Shown here in pieces: positions 49,953 through 58,764 of a DNA stretch of 64,000 bases. The position numbers and the translations under genes were made by a program. The stretch covers positions 1-64,000 of the forward strand of contig JBJEJH010000040.1 of the NCBI GenBank assembly GCA_051877855.1, written 5' to 3'. The notes under the pieces are model-generated. The model did no database searches, was not told the origin of the DNA, and saw nothing but the letters and a program-made list of their open reading frames with translations. The stretch's first letter is position 1. Every line of letters begins with the position of its first letter. The DNA is from MGBC120314 sp051877855. Its GTDB lineage: Bacteria; Bacillota; Clostridia; Lachnospirales; Lachnospiraceae.

Positions 49953-52391
49953 ATGGAAGAAAAGTTTGGAGTTATCAAATCAATCGTAATAGGGATCTTA
50001 TTTGTGGGAGTTCTGGTGACGACCTTTCTGACCTCCTATGAAGGGGTGGGGGAAGAAATGTATACCACATTTCAGAGCTCCAACATTCCGGTGCTCTATA
50101 TGCAGACGGAAGGAGGGAAGCTGATCAATCCTGCATATGGTTATAAAACGCAGATTGATGCCAGGGAAATGTTTGCAGGTATTACCCCCCTTTATGAAAA
50201 CAGGGACGTCAATGTGTACTTCTATAACTATGGATCAAAGATCATTGGATTGTCCTATCAGGTAAGAGACATTGAGAGTGATCAGCTTCTGGAAGATACA
50301 ACGGTTAAAAATGTTGTAAACCAGGATGATTATGCCGGTGCAACGCTGAACATTAAGAACTTAATCGAGAAGGACAAAGAGTATTTGCTTACCCTGACGG
50401 TCAATACGGACAAGGATACGGATATTCACTATTACCAGAGGATCCTCTGGACGGATAACTTAAAATTGGATGAGAAACTGGATTTTGCCTTGACATTTAA
50501 CGCATACACCTACAACAAAGACCAGTTGTCCAATATTTCAAAATGGATTGAAACCAATGAGACGGGTGACAACACGAATTTTGGCCGTGTTAATATATAT
50601 TCTACGAGAGCACAGATTGGCTGGGGGGATTTAAATCCCCGTATTGAAGGTAATGTGACACCGGTTATCTGGGATATTACCCCGACGAGTGCACAGATTG
50701 GGCTGAATTATCGCGTGGTAACCTCCATGAGTAGTACGGAATATGAGGCATATACCGTTAAGGATTATTATCGTCTGGCACAGCGGGGAGATACTATTTA
50801 CCTTATGGATTATGAGCGCGAGGCCAATCAGATCTTTGATGCCTATAATGACCTTCAGTCCAGCGGACGAATTAATCTGGGTGTTAAGAGTGAGCTAAAG
50901 GATATTGAGGCGAAGGCCAACCAGACCGGAAAGGCATCGTATTTTGTACAGAACGGAAATCTCTGGTGCTATTCCAGAAACGATAACAAATTTACCAATG
51001 TGTTTTCCTTTGGTTCCGGAACGGACTACCGGGGACGGGAACTGTTGGAAAATCACGAGATCCGGATTATTGATGTGGACGGGGATGGCAATGCATACTT
51101 CTCTGTCAGCGGATATATGAACGGTGGTGAACATGATGGATACATGGGACTGTCATTGTTTTACTACAACTATTCGGACAATATCGTAAAAGAACTTTTA
51201 TTTATTCCGATTGATCTTTCCTTTACCATGATGCGGGGAAATGTGGGAGATATATCCTATGTGGTGGGAGATCTGTATTACGTTAAGATCAATCAATATT
51301 TATATTCCATTGATCTTGTCAGTGGAGAATATATGAAGATCACGGATCAGCTTTATGATGACACCTATGCCGTCAACACATCGGGAACACGAATTGCGTA
51401 CCATACGAACCATGAGGTTAACGAAGCCCGGGAAATCACTATTTTTGATCTGGAGACGGGAACGAAGAAACAAATTAACGGACAAAGTTATGGCGGCGGA
51501 AAGAAAACGGATTATGTAAAAATTATCGGATACATCAATGATGATCTGGTATATGGTCTGATTGAGCCTTCGGATGTCGCTGTGGTGGATGGATTTAATA
51601 TGATTCATCCGATGTACCGTGTGGTGGTTATCAGTAATGAATATGACCTCATAAAGCGTTATGAGGATGATAACACCTATGTATATGATACGGAAATTGA
51701 TGGTATGCGTGTAACCCTTTACCGTGTGGCGAAAACCGAGGGGGGTGGCTACGAGACCATTAGTATCGACCAGCTTCTGAATAAAGAAGAAAATACCAAT
51801 AACAATCACATTTTTACAGAAATTGTTACCACTTCCCGCAGGGAAAAGGAACTGTATCTGAACATTCCTACCTCGTCGGGTAGCCTGGAAACACTGGCGG
51901 TGCGTTATTCCAAGGAAATACAATTTATGGAAAACGGACAGTATGACCTGGAGAAGGAATATCAATTTGGAAAAGAGTATGTAATCTACGGATACGGAGG
52001 CTTTATCGGAAAGTCTTCGGATATCAGTAAGGCGATCCGTACGGCATCAAATTATGATGGCATGGTGCTTAATCGCAACGGAGAATGTGTCTGGAAGAAA
52101 ACCGAGGGCAATATTACCTATCCGTGGGATCCGGAGCATATTGTGGTAGACGTCAACCGTTATCAGTACAATGTATCGGGTATCAATCTGGATAACGTGC
52201 TTTATTATGTCAGTATCGGTAAAGTAGTGGCAGCCCGTATGGGTGAGGATAAATTTGTCTATATCTACGATTATGATAAGAATGACATCATTTATTACGA
52301 TCCTGTGGTGCAGAAGGAGGTCACACTGGACCGGGAGACGGCAGTGAAAAAATTCCTTCAGTGGGATAATCTTTTCCTGGTACTTGAGTAG
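49953..52391 (+). CDS. Large exported protein of unknown function
   Basis: An 812-residue protein anchored by one N-terminal membrane helix (about residues 9-28), with the rest predicted outside. I do not recognise the family. After a fibronectin-like N-terminal half (SAQIGLNYRVV...) come repeated beta-propeller-like strands (GNLWCYSRNDNKFTNVF, YSIDLVSGEYMKITDQLY, ITIFDLETGTKKQI). There is a calcium-loop-like DVDGDGNAYFSV near residues 371-382. It is 35 bp upstream of a class A PBP gene, so a role at the cell wall with that PBP is plausible. Confidence 0.75.
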   Translation: MEEKFGVIKSIVIGILFVGVLVTTFLTSYEGVGEEMYTTFQSSNIPVLYMQTEGGKLINPAYGYKTQIDAREMFAGITPLYENRDVNVYFYNYGSKIIGLSYQVRDIESDQLLEDTTVKNVVNQDDYAGATLNIKNLIEKDKEYLLTLTVNTDKDTDIHYYQRILWTDNLKLDEKLDFALTFNAYTYNKDQLSNISKWIETNETGDNTNFGRVNIYSTRAQIGWGDLNPRIEGNVTPVIWDITPTSAQIGLNYRVVTSMSSTEYEAYTVKDYYRLAQRGDTIYLMDYEREANQIFDAYNDLQSSGRINLGVKSELKDIEAKANQTGKASYFVQNGNLWCYSRNDNKFTNVFSFGSGTDYRGRELLENHEIRIIDVDGDGNAYFSVSGYMNGGEHDGYMGLSLFYYNYSDNIVKELLFIPIDLSFTMMRGNVGDISYVVGDLYYVKINQYLYSIDLVSGEYMKITDQLYDDTYAVNTSGTRIAYHTNHEVNEAREITIFDLETGTKKQINGQSYGGGKKTDYVKIIGYINDDLVYGLIEPSDVAVVDGFNMIHPMYRVVVISNEYDLIKRYEDDNTYVYDTEIDGMRVTLYRVAKTEGGGYETISIDQLLNKEENTNNNHIFTEIVTTSRREKELYLNIPTSSGSLETLAVRYSKEIQFMENGQYDLEKEYQFGKEYVIYGYGGFIGKSSDISKAIRTASNYDGMVLNRNGECVWKKTEGNITYPWDPEHIVVDVNRYQYNVSGINLDNVLYYVSIGKVVAARMGEDKFVYIYDYDKNDIIYYDPVVQKEVTLDRETAVKKFLQWDNLFLVLE

Positions 52392-52426
52392 TGTAGAAGT
52401 GGTGGCAAGGCAAAGGGCGTGGTAGC

Positions 52427-54877
52427 ATGAAAAAATATGTAAAATACATGATCATAACGTTGGTGGGAATCTTCGTAATCGCCGTGTTGGTTCTTGGGTG
52501 CTGTCTTTGGCCTACGGTCCGCCATGTGCTTACCCTGCGTCAGGAAGCGGTGGATATCGTCAAGGCAGGAAGCCGGGAGGATTTCACCACAATCCGGACA
52601 AGTATTGTCTATGACTGTAACAAAGAGGTGCTGATGACCTATTCCGGGGAAAAGGATCTCTATTATGTGAGGTCCGAGGATATTCCGGAAGTTTTAAAAG
52701 AAGCTTTTATCATTATGGAGGACCGGGACTTTTACAATCACCGTGGAGTGGATGTTAAGGCTGTGGTGCGTGCGGCACTGGCAAATTATTCGGCCAATGA
52801 TGTGGTCCAGGGGGCCAGTACCATTACCCAGCAGCTGGCACGAAACATTTACCTTAATCAGGATGTAAACTGGGATCGTAAGATCCGGGAAGCCTTTATG
52901 GCGGTGGAGTTAGAGAAAAAATATTCCAAGGAGGATATCTTGGAATTTTATCTTAATAACATCTATTTTGGAAATGGATATTATGGTATCGGAGCGGCTG
53001 CACATGGGTATCTGGAGAAGGAGGTATCTCAGCTCACCATGGGGGAATGCATTTTCCTGGCATCCATACCGAATAACCCATCCCGCTATGATCCCATTAA
53101 CCATGAGGAAAATACCGTGGGACGCGCCCGGAGGATTCTTAAAAATCTTTATGATGCGGGGAAGGTGTCAGATCTTGATTATCTTCTGTTATCCGGGGAT
53201 GAGGAGAATCCCTTTGTGAAGAATTTTAATGCCGGGTCGGGGAGACGGGAACTGAACCGGACTACCGGGGATTCCTATGTCTATACCTATGTGACGTACT
53301 GTGCGGTGCGTTACCTTATGGAGCAGAATGGTTTTATTTTTTGCAATGATTTTAATTCAGAAGAAGAACGGGAACTTTATGATGAGGGTTATGAGGCCTG
53401 GTATAACTATTTTCAACAGGGATTATTCACCAATGGTTACCGTATCTATACCTCCATTGACCCGGCAGCCCAGAAAATGCTGCAGGATACCGTGGACCTG
53501 GTGATTGCAGAAAATGATCCCGGATATGAGGATAATCCGCTGCAGGCTGCGGCGGTATCCATCGATAATGAAAGTGGCAAGGTGGTGGCAGTAGTAGGCG
53601 GACGTAATGAGGAGACCTTCGGTTATGGATTTAATCGTGCCTATCAAAGCTATCGTCAGCCGGGAAGTTCCATCAAACCGTTGAATGTGTATGGGCCGTA
53701 TATGGCTATGGGTCATTCCACCGAGGAGATTGTGTATGATATCTATAACAGCAATGGCCCCCGCAATGCCGGTGGTGCCTACGCCGGAGCCATCAGGCTT
53801 CGGGAGGCTTTGCAATATTCCAAGAATACCATTGCATGGCAGATCTATCAGTATCTGACCCCTCAGAAGGGGAGCGAGTATCTTCTGCGTATGGGATTTA
53901 AAAGGATCTATATGGATAAGAAATACATGGCAGGAGCGCTGGGAGGATTTACCTATGGCGTATCCACGGAGGAAATGACTGCAGGATTCCATGCCATTTA
54001 TAATGACGGCGTGTATAATGCCCCTACCTGTATTGAGATGATGTATCAGGACGGCACAGAACCGGAAAGTTATGAGACGGAGAAAATTTTCGTTTATCCT
54101 GAAAATGCTTCGCGACTTCTGACCTCGATGCTTCGTTCGGTTGTCGAAGAAGGAACGGGAAAGAAAGCAAGACTCACTCTGCAGGCGGCGGCAGGTAAGA
54201 CGGGAACCACGAACCAGAATAAAGATATGTGGTTTATCGGATATACACCTTATTACACCACGGGTGTCTGGGTAGGTTTTGATATGCCGAGGGAAATCAG
54301 CATGGATAATGGAAATCTCGCGGTTACCATCTGGCATGATTATATGGAGAGTATACATGTTGGAAAGATTCCGGTTCCATTTCGCGAGGGGAAATATGTT
54401 GAGCCTCAGGAAAATGAAGAACTGGATAGTCAGAAGTACCTGCTTTATGAACAGCAGGAGGGTGAGATTGACCTGGATCTTCTCTGGGAAAATGATTACG
54501 ATGCAATCCTGATTGCGGATGAACTGGGTCAAACTTTTACGGGAAACGATGAGGACGCTGCGATTACCGGAGGCGACGAGGATGTGGGGAACGTGCATGG
54601 AGATGAGGACGCAGCGATTACCGGAGGTGACGCAGATGCCGGAAATGCCCGGGGCGATGAAGATGCCGTGGTTACCGGCGGAGACGAGGATGCCGGGAAT
54701 GTCCGAGGGGACGAGGACGCTGCATTTTCCGGCGGTGATGCAGATGCCGGGAACGTGCACGGGGATGAGGACGCCGCAATTACCGGAGGCGACGAGGATG
54801 CTGTGATCACCGGCGGAGACGCAGATGCCGTTGGTGTCCATGGCGACGAGGATGCGCCGAACAGAGCTGCGAACTAA
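52427..54877 (+). CDS. Class A penicillin-binding protein (PBP1A type) with a nonapeptide repeat tail
   Basis: An 816-residue bifunctional peptidoglycan synthase. A membrane anchor (about 9-30) is followed by the GT51 glycosyltransferase domain (MEDRDFYNHRGVDVKAV with catalytic Glu, GASTITQQLARN, RKIREAFMAVELEKKYSKEDILE). The transpeptidase has PGSSIKP (SxxK), YSKNT (SxN) and GKTGTTNQNKDMWF (KTG). From about residue 706 the tail consists of eleven 9-residue GDxDAxxxx repeats. It polymerises and crosslinks the wall. Confidence 0.95.
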   Translation: MKKYVKYMIITLVGIFVIAVLVLGCCLWPTVRHVLTLRQEAVDIVKAGSREDFTTIRTSIVYDCNKEVLMTYSGEKDLYYVRSEDIPEVLKEAFIIMEDRDFYNHRGVDVKAVVRAALANYSANDVVQGASTITQQLARNIYLNQDVNWDRKIREAFMAVELEKKYSKEDILEFYLNNIYFGNGYYGIGAAAHGYLEKEVSQLTMGECIFLASIPNNPSRYDPINHEENTVGRARRILKNLYDAGKVSDLDYLLLSGDEENPFVKNFNAGSGRRELNRTTGDSYVYTYVTYCAVRYLMEQNGFIFCNDFNSEEERELYDEGYEAWYNYFQQGLFTNGYRIYTSIDPAAQKMLQDTVDLVIAENDPGYEDNPLQAAAVSIDNESGKVVAVVGGRNEETFGYGFNRAYQSYRQPGSSIKPLNVYGPYMAMGHSTEEIVYDIYNSNGPRNAGGAYAGAIRLREALQYSKNTIAWQIYQYLTPQKGSEYLLRMGFKRIYMDKKYMAGALGGFTYGVSTEEMTAGFHAIYNDGVYNAPTCIEMMYQDGTEPESYETEKIFVYPENASRLLTSMLRSVVEEGTGKKARLTLQAAAGKTGTTNQNKDMWFIGYTPYYTTGVWVGFDMPREISMDNGNLAVTIWHDYMESIHVGKIPVPFREGKYVEPQENEELDSQKYLLYEQQEGEIDLDLLWENDYDAILIADELGQTFTGNDEDAAITGGDEDVGNVHGDEDAAITGGDADAGNARGDEDAVVTGGDEDAGNVRGDEDAAFSGGDADAGNVHGDEDAAITGGDEDAVITGGDADAVGVHGDEDAPNRAAN
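54545..54865 (+). repeat. 27-bp tandem repeat encoding the PBP's GDxDA nonapeptides
   Basis: About eleven copies of a 27-bp unit encode GDEDAAITG / GDADAGNVH-type nonapeptides in alternating versions, at the 3' end of the PBP gene. The spacing (9 residues) and the Gly-Asp pattern recall RTX-type calcium repeats but lack the canonical GGxGxDxU. Long open frames on the opposite strand here are repeat artefacts. Confidence 0.92.
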
Positions 54878-54903
54878 ATTGATCAACGTTAATCTTGATT
54901 CCG

Positions 54904-55123
54904 GTGTCAAATGCATTATGAAAAACTTGAATGGCAAAATTCACAAATAAAGTTGTTTAAATGACTTTTGCGCTGTGGAGATGAGACTCAAAAAATCGTG
55001 GAAGCCTTTGCTGAACACGATTTTTGCCTTAAGAGGCTCATCGGAACGGTTAGCGCAATGGAATGCAAACAACTTTATTTGTGCATTTTGCCAAGTTTAC
55101 AAATTAAAATAATCATTTGACAC
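54904..55123. mobile_element. MITE-like 220-bp hairpin element
   Basis: The segment begins GTGTCAAATG and ends CATTTGACAC, perfect 10-bp terminal inverted repeats. Inside them a second arm pair of about 27 bp (GGCAAAATTCACAAATAAAG and its near complement at 55073-55092) and a core (GATGAG...CTCATC, AAATCGTG...CACGATTT) fold almost the whole element into one long imperfect hairpin. It holds no gene. No target duplication is evident at the ends. It fills most of the gap between the PBP gene and ispE. It could be a non-autonomous transposon, or a structured RNA/terminator. Confidence 0.65.
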
Positions 55124-55230
55124 TCTAATAAACTTAAAAAAACAAAATAAATACACGAAATTAAGATTGTACTTGAAAAAAAACAATATTAAAAGTATAA
55201 TTCTATATATGCTGGTAAAAGGATAAAAAT

Positions 55231-56109
55231 ATGGACAAAATTGTTTTAAAGGCCAGAGCTAAGATTAACCTTGGACTGGATGTTATAAGAAGAAGAGAGG
55301 ACGGATATCACGAGGTACGCATGATCATGCAGAGTTTGAAGTTGTATGATAAGCTGACCATGACGAAGAAGGACGAGCCTGGGGTGACGATTTCCACCAA
55401 TCTGTTTTTTCTTCCCACCAATGAGGATAATCTGATCTACAAGGCAGTTAAGCTGATGATGGATGAATATAACATTACATCGGGAGTTTCCATTGAGTTG
55501 GAGAAGGTGATTCCTGTGGCAGCAGGAATGGCCGGAGGAAGCTCGGATGCGGCAGCAGCACTGGTGGGGATGAGTCGGTTATTTGGATTGAATGTACCAC
55601 GGAAGAGACTGATGGAATTGGGCGTTAAGATTGGAGCTGACGTACCTTTCTGCATTATGCGTGGAACGGTTCTTGCGGAAGGAATCGGGGAAATCCTGAC
55701 GCCTCTTAAGTCCATGCCGTCCTGCCCGATTGTAATAGCAAAGCCGGGAATCAATGTTTCTACCAAGTTTGTATATACCCATTTGGTATTGGACGAGCAT
55801 ACCGTTCATCCGGACATCGACGGAATGTTGGAATGTATTCAGCGTCAGGATGTACGGGGGCTATGTGATAAGATGGGCAACGTACTGGAAAGCGTTACGG
55901 AAAAGGAGTATCCGGTCATTTCAGAGTTGAAACAGCAAATGATACAAATGGGTGCCATCAATTCCATGATGAGTGGAAGCGGCCCTACCGTATTTGGAAT
56001 ATTTGAAACTGTGGAACAGGCTAAGGCATGTGCATCGGCGTTGAAAAAAAGCGGATTGGCCAAGCAGGTATATGTGACGGATGTATTTACACAGACGATG
56101 CCAAGATAA
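55231..56109 (+). CDS. ispE: 4-diphosphocytidyl-2-C-methyl-D-erythritol kinase
   Basis: A 292-residue GHMP kinase. KARAKINLGLDV-RREDGYHEV at the N-terminus, ATP loop PVAAGMAGGSSDAAAALVG, and NSMMSGSGPTVFGIF near the C-terminus. It phosphorylates CDP-ME in the MEP isoprenoid pathway. It is probably co-transcribed with the GntR gene downstream. Confidence 0.96.
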   Translation: MDKIVLKARAKINLGLDVIRRREDGYHEVRMIMQSLKLYDKLTMTKKDEPGVTISTNLFFLPTNEDNLIYKAVKLMMDEYNITSGVSIELEKVIPVAAGMAGGSSDAAAALVGMSRLFGLNVPRKRLMELGVKIGADVPFCIMRGTVLAEGIGEILTPLKSMPSCPIVIAKPGINVSTKFVYTHLVLDEHTVHPDIDGMLECIQRQDVRGLCDKMGNVLESVTEKEYPVISELKQQMIQMGAINSMMSGSGPTVFGIFETVEQAKACASALKKSGLAKQVYVTDVFTQTMPR

Positions 56110-56137
56110 AGTGATAGGAGATATGGAGGTTGACGAT

Positions 56138-56809
56138 ATGGGAAAGGATTTGACGATGATGGTAACAGATGAATATTTGCCCCTGCGTGATGTGGTTTTT
56201 AATACATTAAGACAGGCGATTCTCAAGGGTGAGATGGAACCGGGAGAGCGTCTGATGGAGATTGCCCTGGCCAATAAGCTGGGAGTCAGCAGAACGCCGA
56301 TTCGTGAGGCAATTCGAAAGTTAGAGCTGGAAGGTCTGGTAAATATGATTCCGAGGAAAGGTGCTATAGTTGCATCCATCTCGGAAAAGGATATGAAAGA
56401 TGTGCTGGAGGTTCGTATCACCTTGGAAGAATTGGCGGTAACACTGGCAATTCAGAACATGCAGACGGAGGATATTGAAACCTTGAAGAAGGCCGGAAAA
56501 GCATTTGAAGATGCAGTTATTTCAAGGGATATCGTGAATATCGTGGAAGCGGATGTGATGTTCCATGATATTATCTACAACAAGACGGGAAACAATCGTT
56601 TAATTCAGATCATCAGTAATCTTCGCGAGCAGATGTATCGATATCGTTTGGAATATATTAAGGATGCAAGAACCCACTCCATTCTCATCAGCGAACACAA
56701 TGACCTTGTGGCATGTATGGAAAAGAAGGATGTGGATGCGGCAAAGAAGACGATCCGTGAACACATTAGTAATCAGGAACGTGGAATTGTTCGTGCAATA
56801 AATAGTTAG
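56138..56809 (+). CDS. GntR-family regulator, FCD (FadR) subfamily
   Basis: A 223-residue regulator. The winged helix is PLRDVVFNTLRQAILKG, GERLMEIALANKLGVSRTPIREAIRKLELEGLVNMIPRKGAIV. The helical FCD domain (about 85-215) includes DVLEVRITLEELAV, ADVMFHDIIYNKTGNNRL and the metal-ligand-like SEHNDL. The effector is unknown. ATG 56138 is placed 8 nt after GGAGG; the frame extends back into ispE. Confidence 0.9.
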   Translation: MGKDLTMMVTDEYLPLRDVVFNTLRQAILKGEMEPGERLMEIALANKLGVSRTPIREAIRKLELEGLVNMIPRKGAIVASISEKDMKDVLEVRITLEELAVTLAIQNMQTEDIETLKKAGKAFEDAVISRDIVNIVEADVMFHDIIYNKTGNNRLIQIISNLREQMYRYRLEYIKDARTHSILISEHNDLVACMEKKDVDAAKKTIREHISNQERGIVRAINS

Positions 56810-56874
56810 AAAATGATGAATACCTTCCGGGATTTGGTCAATAATGTAGACATAAAACACGGGAGGTTGACCGG

Positions 56875-57510
56875 ATGGATTTATCAAGATGGTTGCTAAG
56901 AATTAGAACTGCTGTGTTGGCAGTTCTTTTCATTGTAGCGGGCAATATTATTTTAAATGAAGATGTGGAGGCTAAGCAGGAGGAATTAAGCAGGAGTCTG
57001 ATTCGGTTTCACGTGCGGGCAAACAGCGACAGCGAGGAGGATCAGCAGCTTAAGCTTCTGGTAAAGGACGCTGTGGTTTGCTACATGGAGGAACTCCTTG
57101 AGGATTCTTCGGATGTGCAGGAGTCGGCCCGCCGGATACAGGTACATATGGAAGATATTCTGGCGGTGGCCATGGAGGTCATCCATGAAAATGGATACGA
57201 CTATGACCTTGAGGGATACATGACAAAGGAGAAATTTCCCTTAAAGGTTTATGGCGATGTGGCATTGCCGCCGGGAGAATATACGGCATTTCGTATCGAT
57301 ATCGGTGAAGCGGAAGGAAAAAACTGGTGGTGTGTCCTTTATCCGCCGCTGTGTTTTGTCGATATAACATACGGTGTGGTTCCCAAGGAGTCGAAAGAAG
57401 AGATGGAGAAGATTGTCGGAGAAGAAGCTTTTCGTTTGACCGAGGATTGCACTGTAGAATTTAAGTATCTGACTTTTTTAAATCCCTGGTTGGAGGATTT
57501 TAATCAATGA
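56875..57510 (+). CDS. spoIIR: Stage II sporulation protein R
   Basis: A 211-residue SpoIIR with an N-terminal signal/anchor (about 9-28). Family motifs are IRFHVRANSDSEEDQQLKLLVKDAV, FPLKVYGDVALPPGEY-AFRI-IGEAEGKNWWCVLYPPLCFVD. SpoIIR is made in the forespore and signals across the septum to activate SpoIIGA and then sigma-E. Upstream (56818-56850) GAATA...GGTCAATAAT resembles a sigma-F promoter but deviates from consensus. A GGGAGG site precedes ATG 56875. Confidence 0.93.
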   Translation: MDLSRWLLRIRTAVLAVLFIVAGNIILNEDVEAKQEELSRSLIRFHVRANSDSEEDQQLKLLVKDAVVCYMEELLEDSSDVQESARRIQVHMEDILAVAMEVIHENGYDYDLEGYMTKEKFPLKVYGDVALPPGEYTAFRIDIGEAEGKNWWCVLYPPLCFVDITYGVVPKESKEEMEKIVGEEAFRLTEDCTVEFKYLTFLNPWLEDFNQ

Positions 57511-57525
57511 AATGAGGTTTGGAAT

Positions 57526-57972
57526 ATGACGAAAGATGTGTTGGTGACAGTGTGCGGAAAGCAGCTTGTCGACGGACAGTCAGAGGATATTGAAGTAATT
57601 AATGTAGGAACTTACCATGAGAAAAACGGAAAGAAATATATTCGCTACGAAGAACATATGGAAGACGGCAGTGGCGTAATTACCAATATGATCAAAATAT
57701 CAGAGGATTCTGTGGAAATGACAAAAAAAGGTGCGGTGGGAGCACAGATGTTGTTTCGTGAAAAAGAGCGGATTAATTCCTGCTATGATACTCCTTTTGG
57801 TATGTTGATGATGGTAGTATATACCAAGAAAATTGAGTGCAATGTACAGGAAAATCTCGTAGAACTTACCGTTGCCTATGATATTGAGATCAATGGGGAA
57901 TTGATGTCTGATTCGAACGTGTATATCAAGGTAGAGCCTAGAAAAACTGCAAACGTGAATCTTACAGAATAA
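57526..57972 (+). CDS. DUF1934 family protein
   Basis: A 148-residue predicted beta-barrel (calycin-like) protein of the DUF1934/YwiB family: EDIEVINVGTYHEKNGKKYIRYEE, NMIKISEDSVEMTKKGAVGAQMLF, TPFGMLMMVVYTKKIE, LTVAYDIEINGELMS-SNVYIKV. The function is unknown. It lies 15 bp after spoIIR and converges on the tetR gene with only 9 bp between. Confidence 0.85.
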   Translation: MTKDVLVTVCGKQLVDGQSEDIEVINVGTYHEKNGKKYIRYEEHMEDGSGVITNMIKISEDSVEMTKKGAVGAQMLFREKERINSCYDTPFGMLMMVVYTKKIECNVQENLVELTVAYDIEINGELMSDSNVYIKVEPRKTANVNLTE

Positions 57973-57981
57973 TAAAACACC

Positions 57982-58587
57982 TTATATAATTTTGAAAACT
58001 TCAATAATTCCACATATGCATTTGAATAAATAAGGCTTATACTCTTCAAAACAAACAGGTTCGCCCTTAAGAATTACGGAGTGGCAGGTGCTGCTTACCA
58101 GTTCGAAGATCGTGTAGAGCATTAAATCCGGATTGTCCCATTTTGAACCATCGGATTCAAGCATCTCATAGTAGATGGCAAGGACATCCAATTTGTTCTT
58201 GACATCCTCTCTCGATAAAGCCTTGGAAATAAATCCGTAAGTAAGATTTTTATTGATAAACTTTAAAAGCTTCGTATCAACGGATAAACGGTTCAGTAAG
58301 TCATCGGCGATAAATATAATCTTTTCCTCAACTGAAGTAACTTCAGGATGTTGTTCTAAATCATTAATGACAGCCATGAGAAGTTGTTCCGCCTTTTGCG
58401 CAACGAGCTTCTCAATGAGGTCATCTTTGTCTTTAAAATAAGAATAAAATGTCCCTTTAGCAACGCCTGCATTGTTTACAATGTCAGAAATTGTTGTGTT
58501 AGAGATACCTTTGTTAATAAAAAGAGAGAACGCATGCGATAAAAGTGCGGTTCTCTTTTTTTGTTTGTTTTCCTCTGCTTTTCCCAT
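57982..58587 (-). CDS. TetR-family transcriptional regulator
   Basis: A 201-residue repressor. The HTH is LLSHAFSLFINKGISNTTISDIVNNAGVAKGTFYSYFKDKDDLIEKL (residues 15-61). The ligand-binding part (about 70-201) is divergent. It is divergent from the MMPL exporter operon and probably represses it and itself through the TGAC-GGTCA sites in the shared region. Confidence 0.92.
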   Translation of the reverse strand: MGKAEENKQKKRTALLSHAFSLFINKGISNTTISDIVNNAGVAKGTFYSYFKDKDDLIEKLVAQKAEQLLMAVINDLEQHPEVTSVEEKIIFIADDLLNRLSVDTKLLKFINKNLTYGFISKALSREDVKNKLDVLAIYYEMLESDGSKWDNPDLMLYTIFELVSSTCHSVILKGEPVCFEEYKPYLFKCICGIIEVFKII

Positions 58588-58622
58588 AAATACGCCCTCT
58601 CAAGTTATTCAATCTGTACACT

Positions 58623-58650
58623 ATCTTAACATAAGAATTGGATTTTGCAA
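58623..58650 (-). promoter_or_regulatory. Promoter of the tetR gene
   Basis: Minus-strand TTGCAA (58650-58645), a 16-bp spacer and TAAGAT (58628-58623). Confidence 0.55.
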
Positions 58651-58669
58651 TACTAAAATAAAAAATAAA

Positions 58670-58745
58670 TGACTTTTGGTCAATTTATTATTGACTATTG
58701 GTCAATAATTTGCTATAGTGTGTATCTAGAAATGACCAATGGTCA
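58670..58745. promoter_or_regulatory. Three TetR-type operators
   Basis: Dyads TGAC-TTTTG-GTCA (58670-58682), TTGAC-TATTG-GTCAA (58691-58705) and TGACC-AAT-GGTCA (58733-58745) share the same half site. The middle one covers the -35 of the exporter promoter and the third lies just after its -10. Confidence 0.8.
58691..58719 (+). promoter_or_regulatory. Promoter of the MMPL operon
   Basis: TTGACT (58691-58696), a 17-bp spacer ending in TGC, and TATAGT (58714-58719), an extended -10. The -35 lies inside the middle operator. Confidence 0.85.
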
Positions 58746-58764
58746 AAAATATAGGAGGGGGATT

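Noticed and set aside
53423..54937. 504-codon minus-strand frame opposite the PBP gene
   Set aside because: It has no ribosome binding site and is the shadow of a clear class A PBP with all catalytic motifs on the plus strand.
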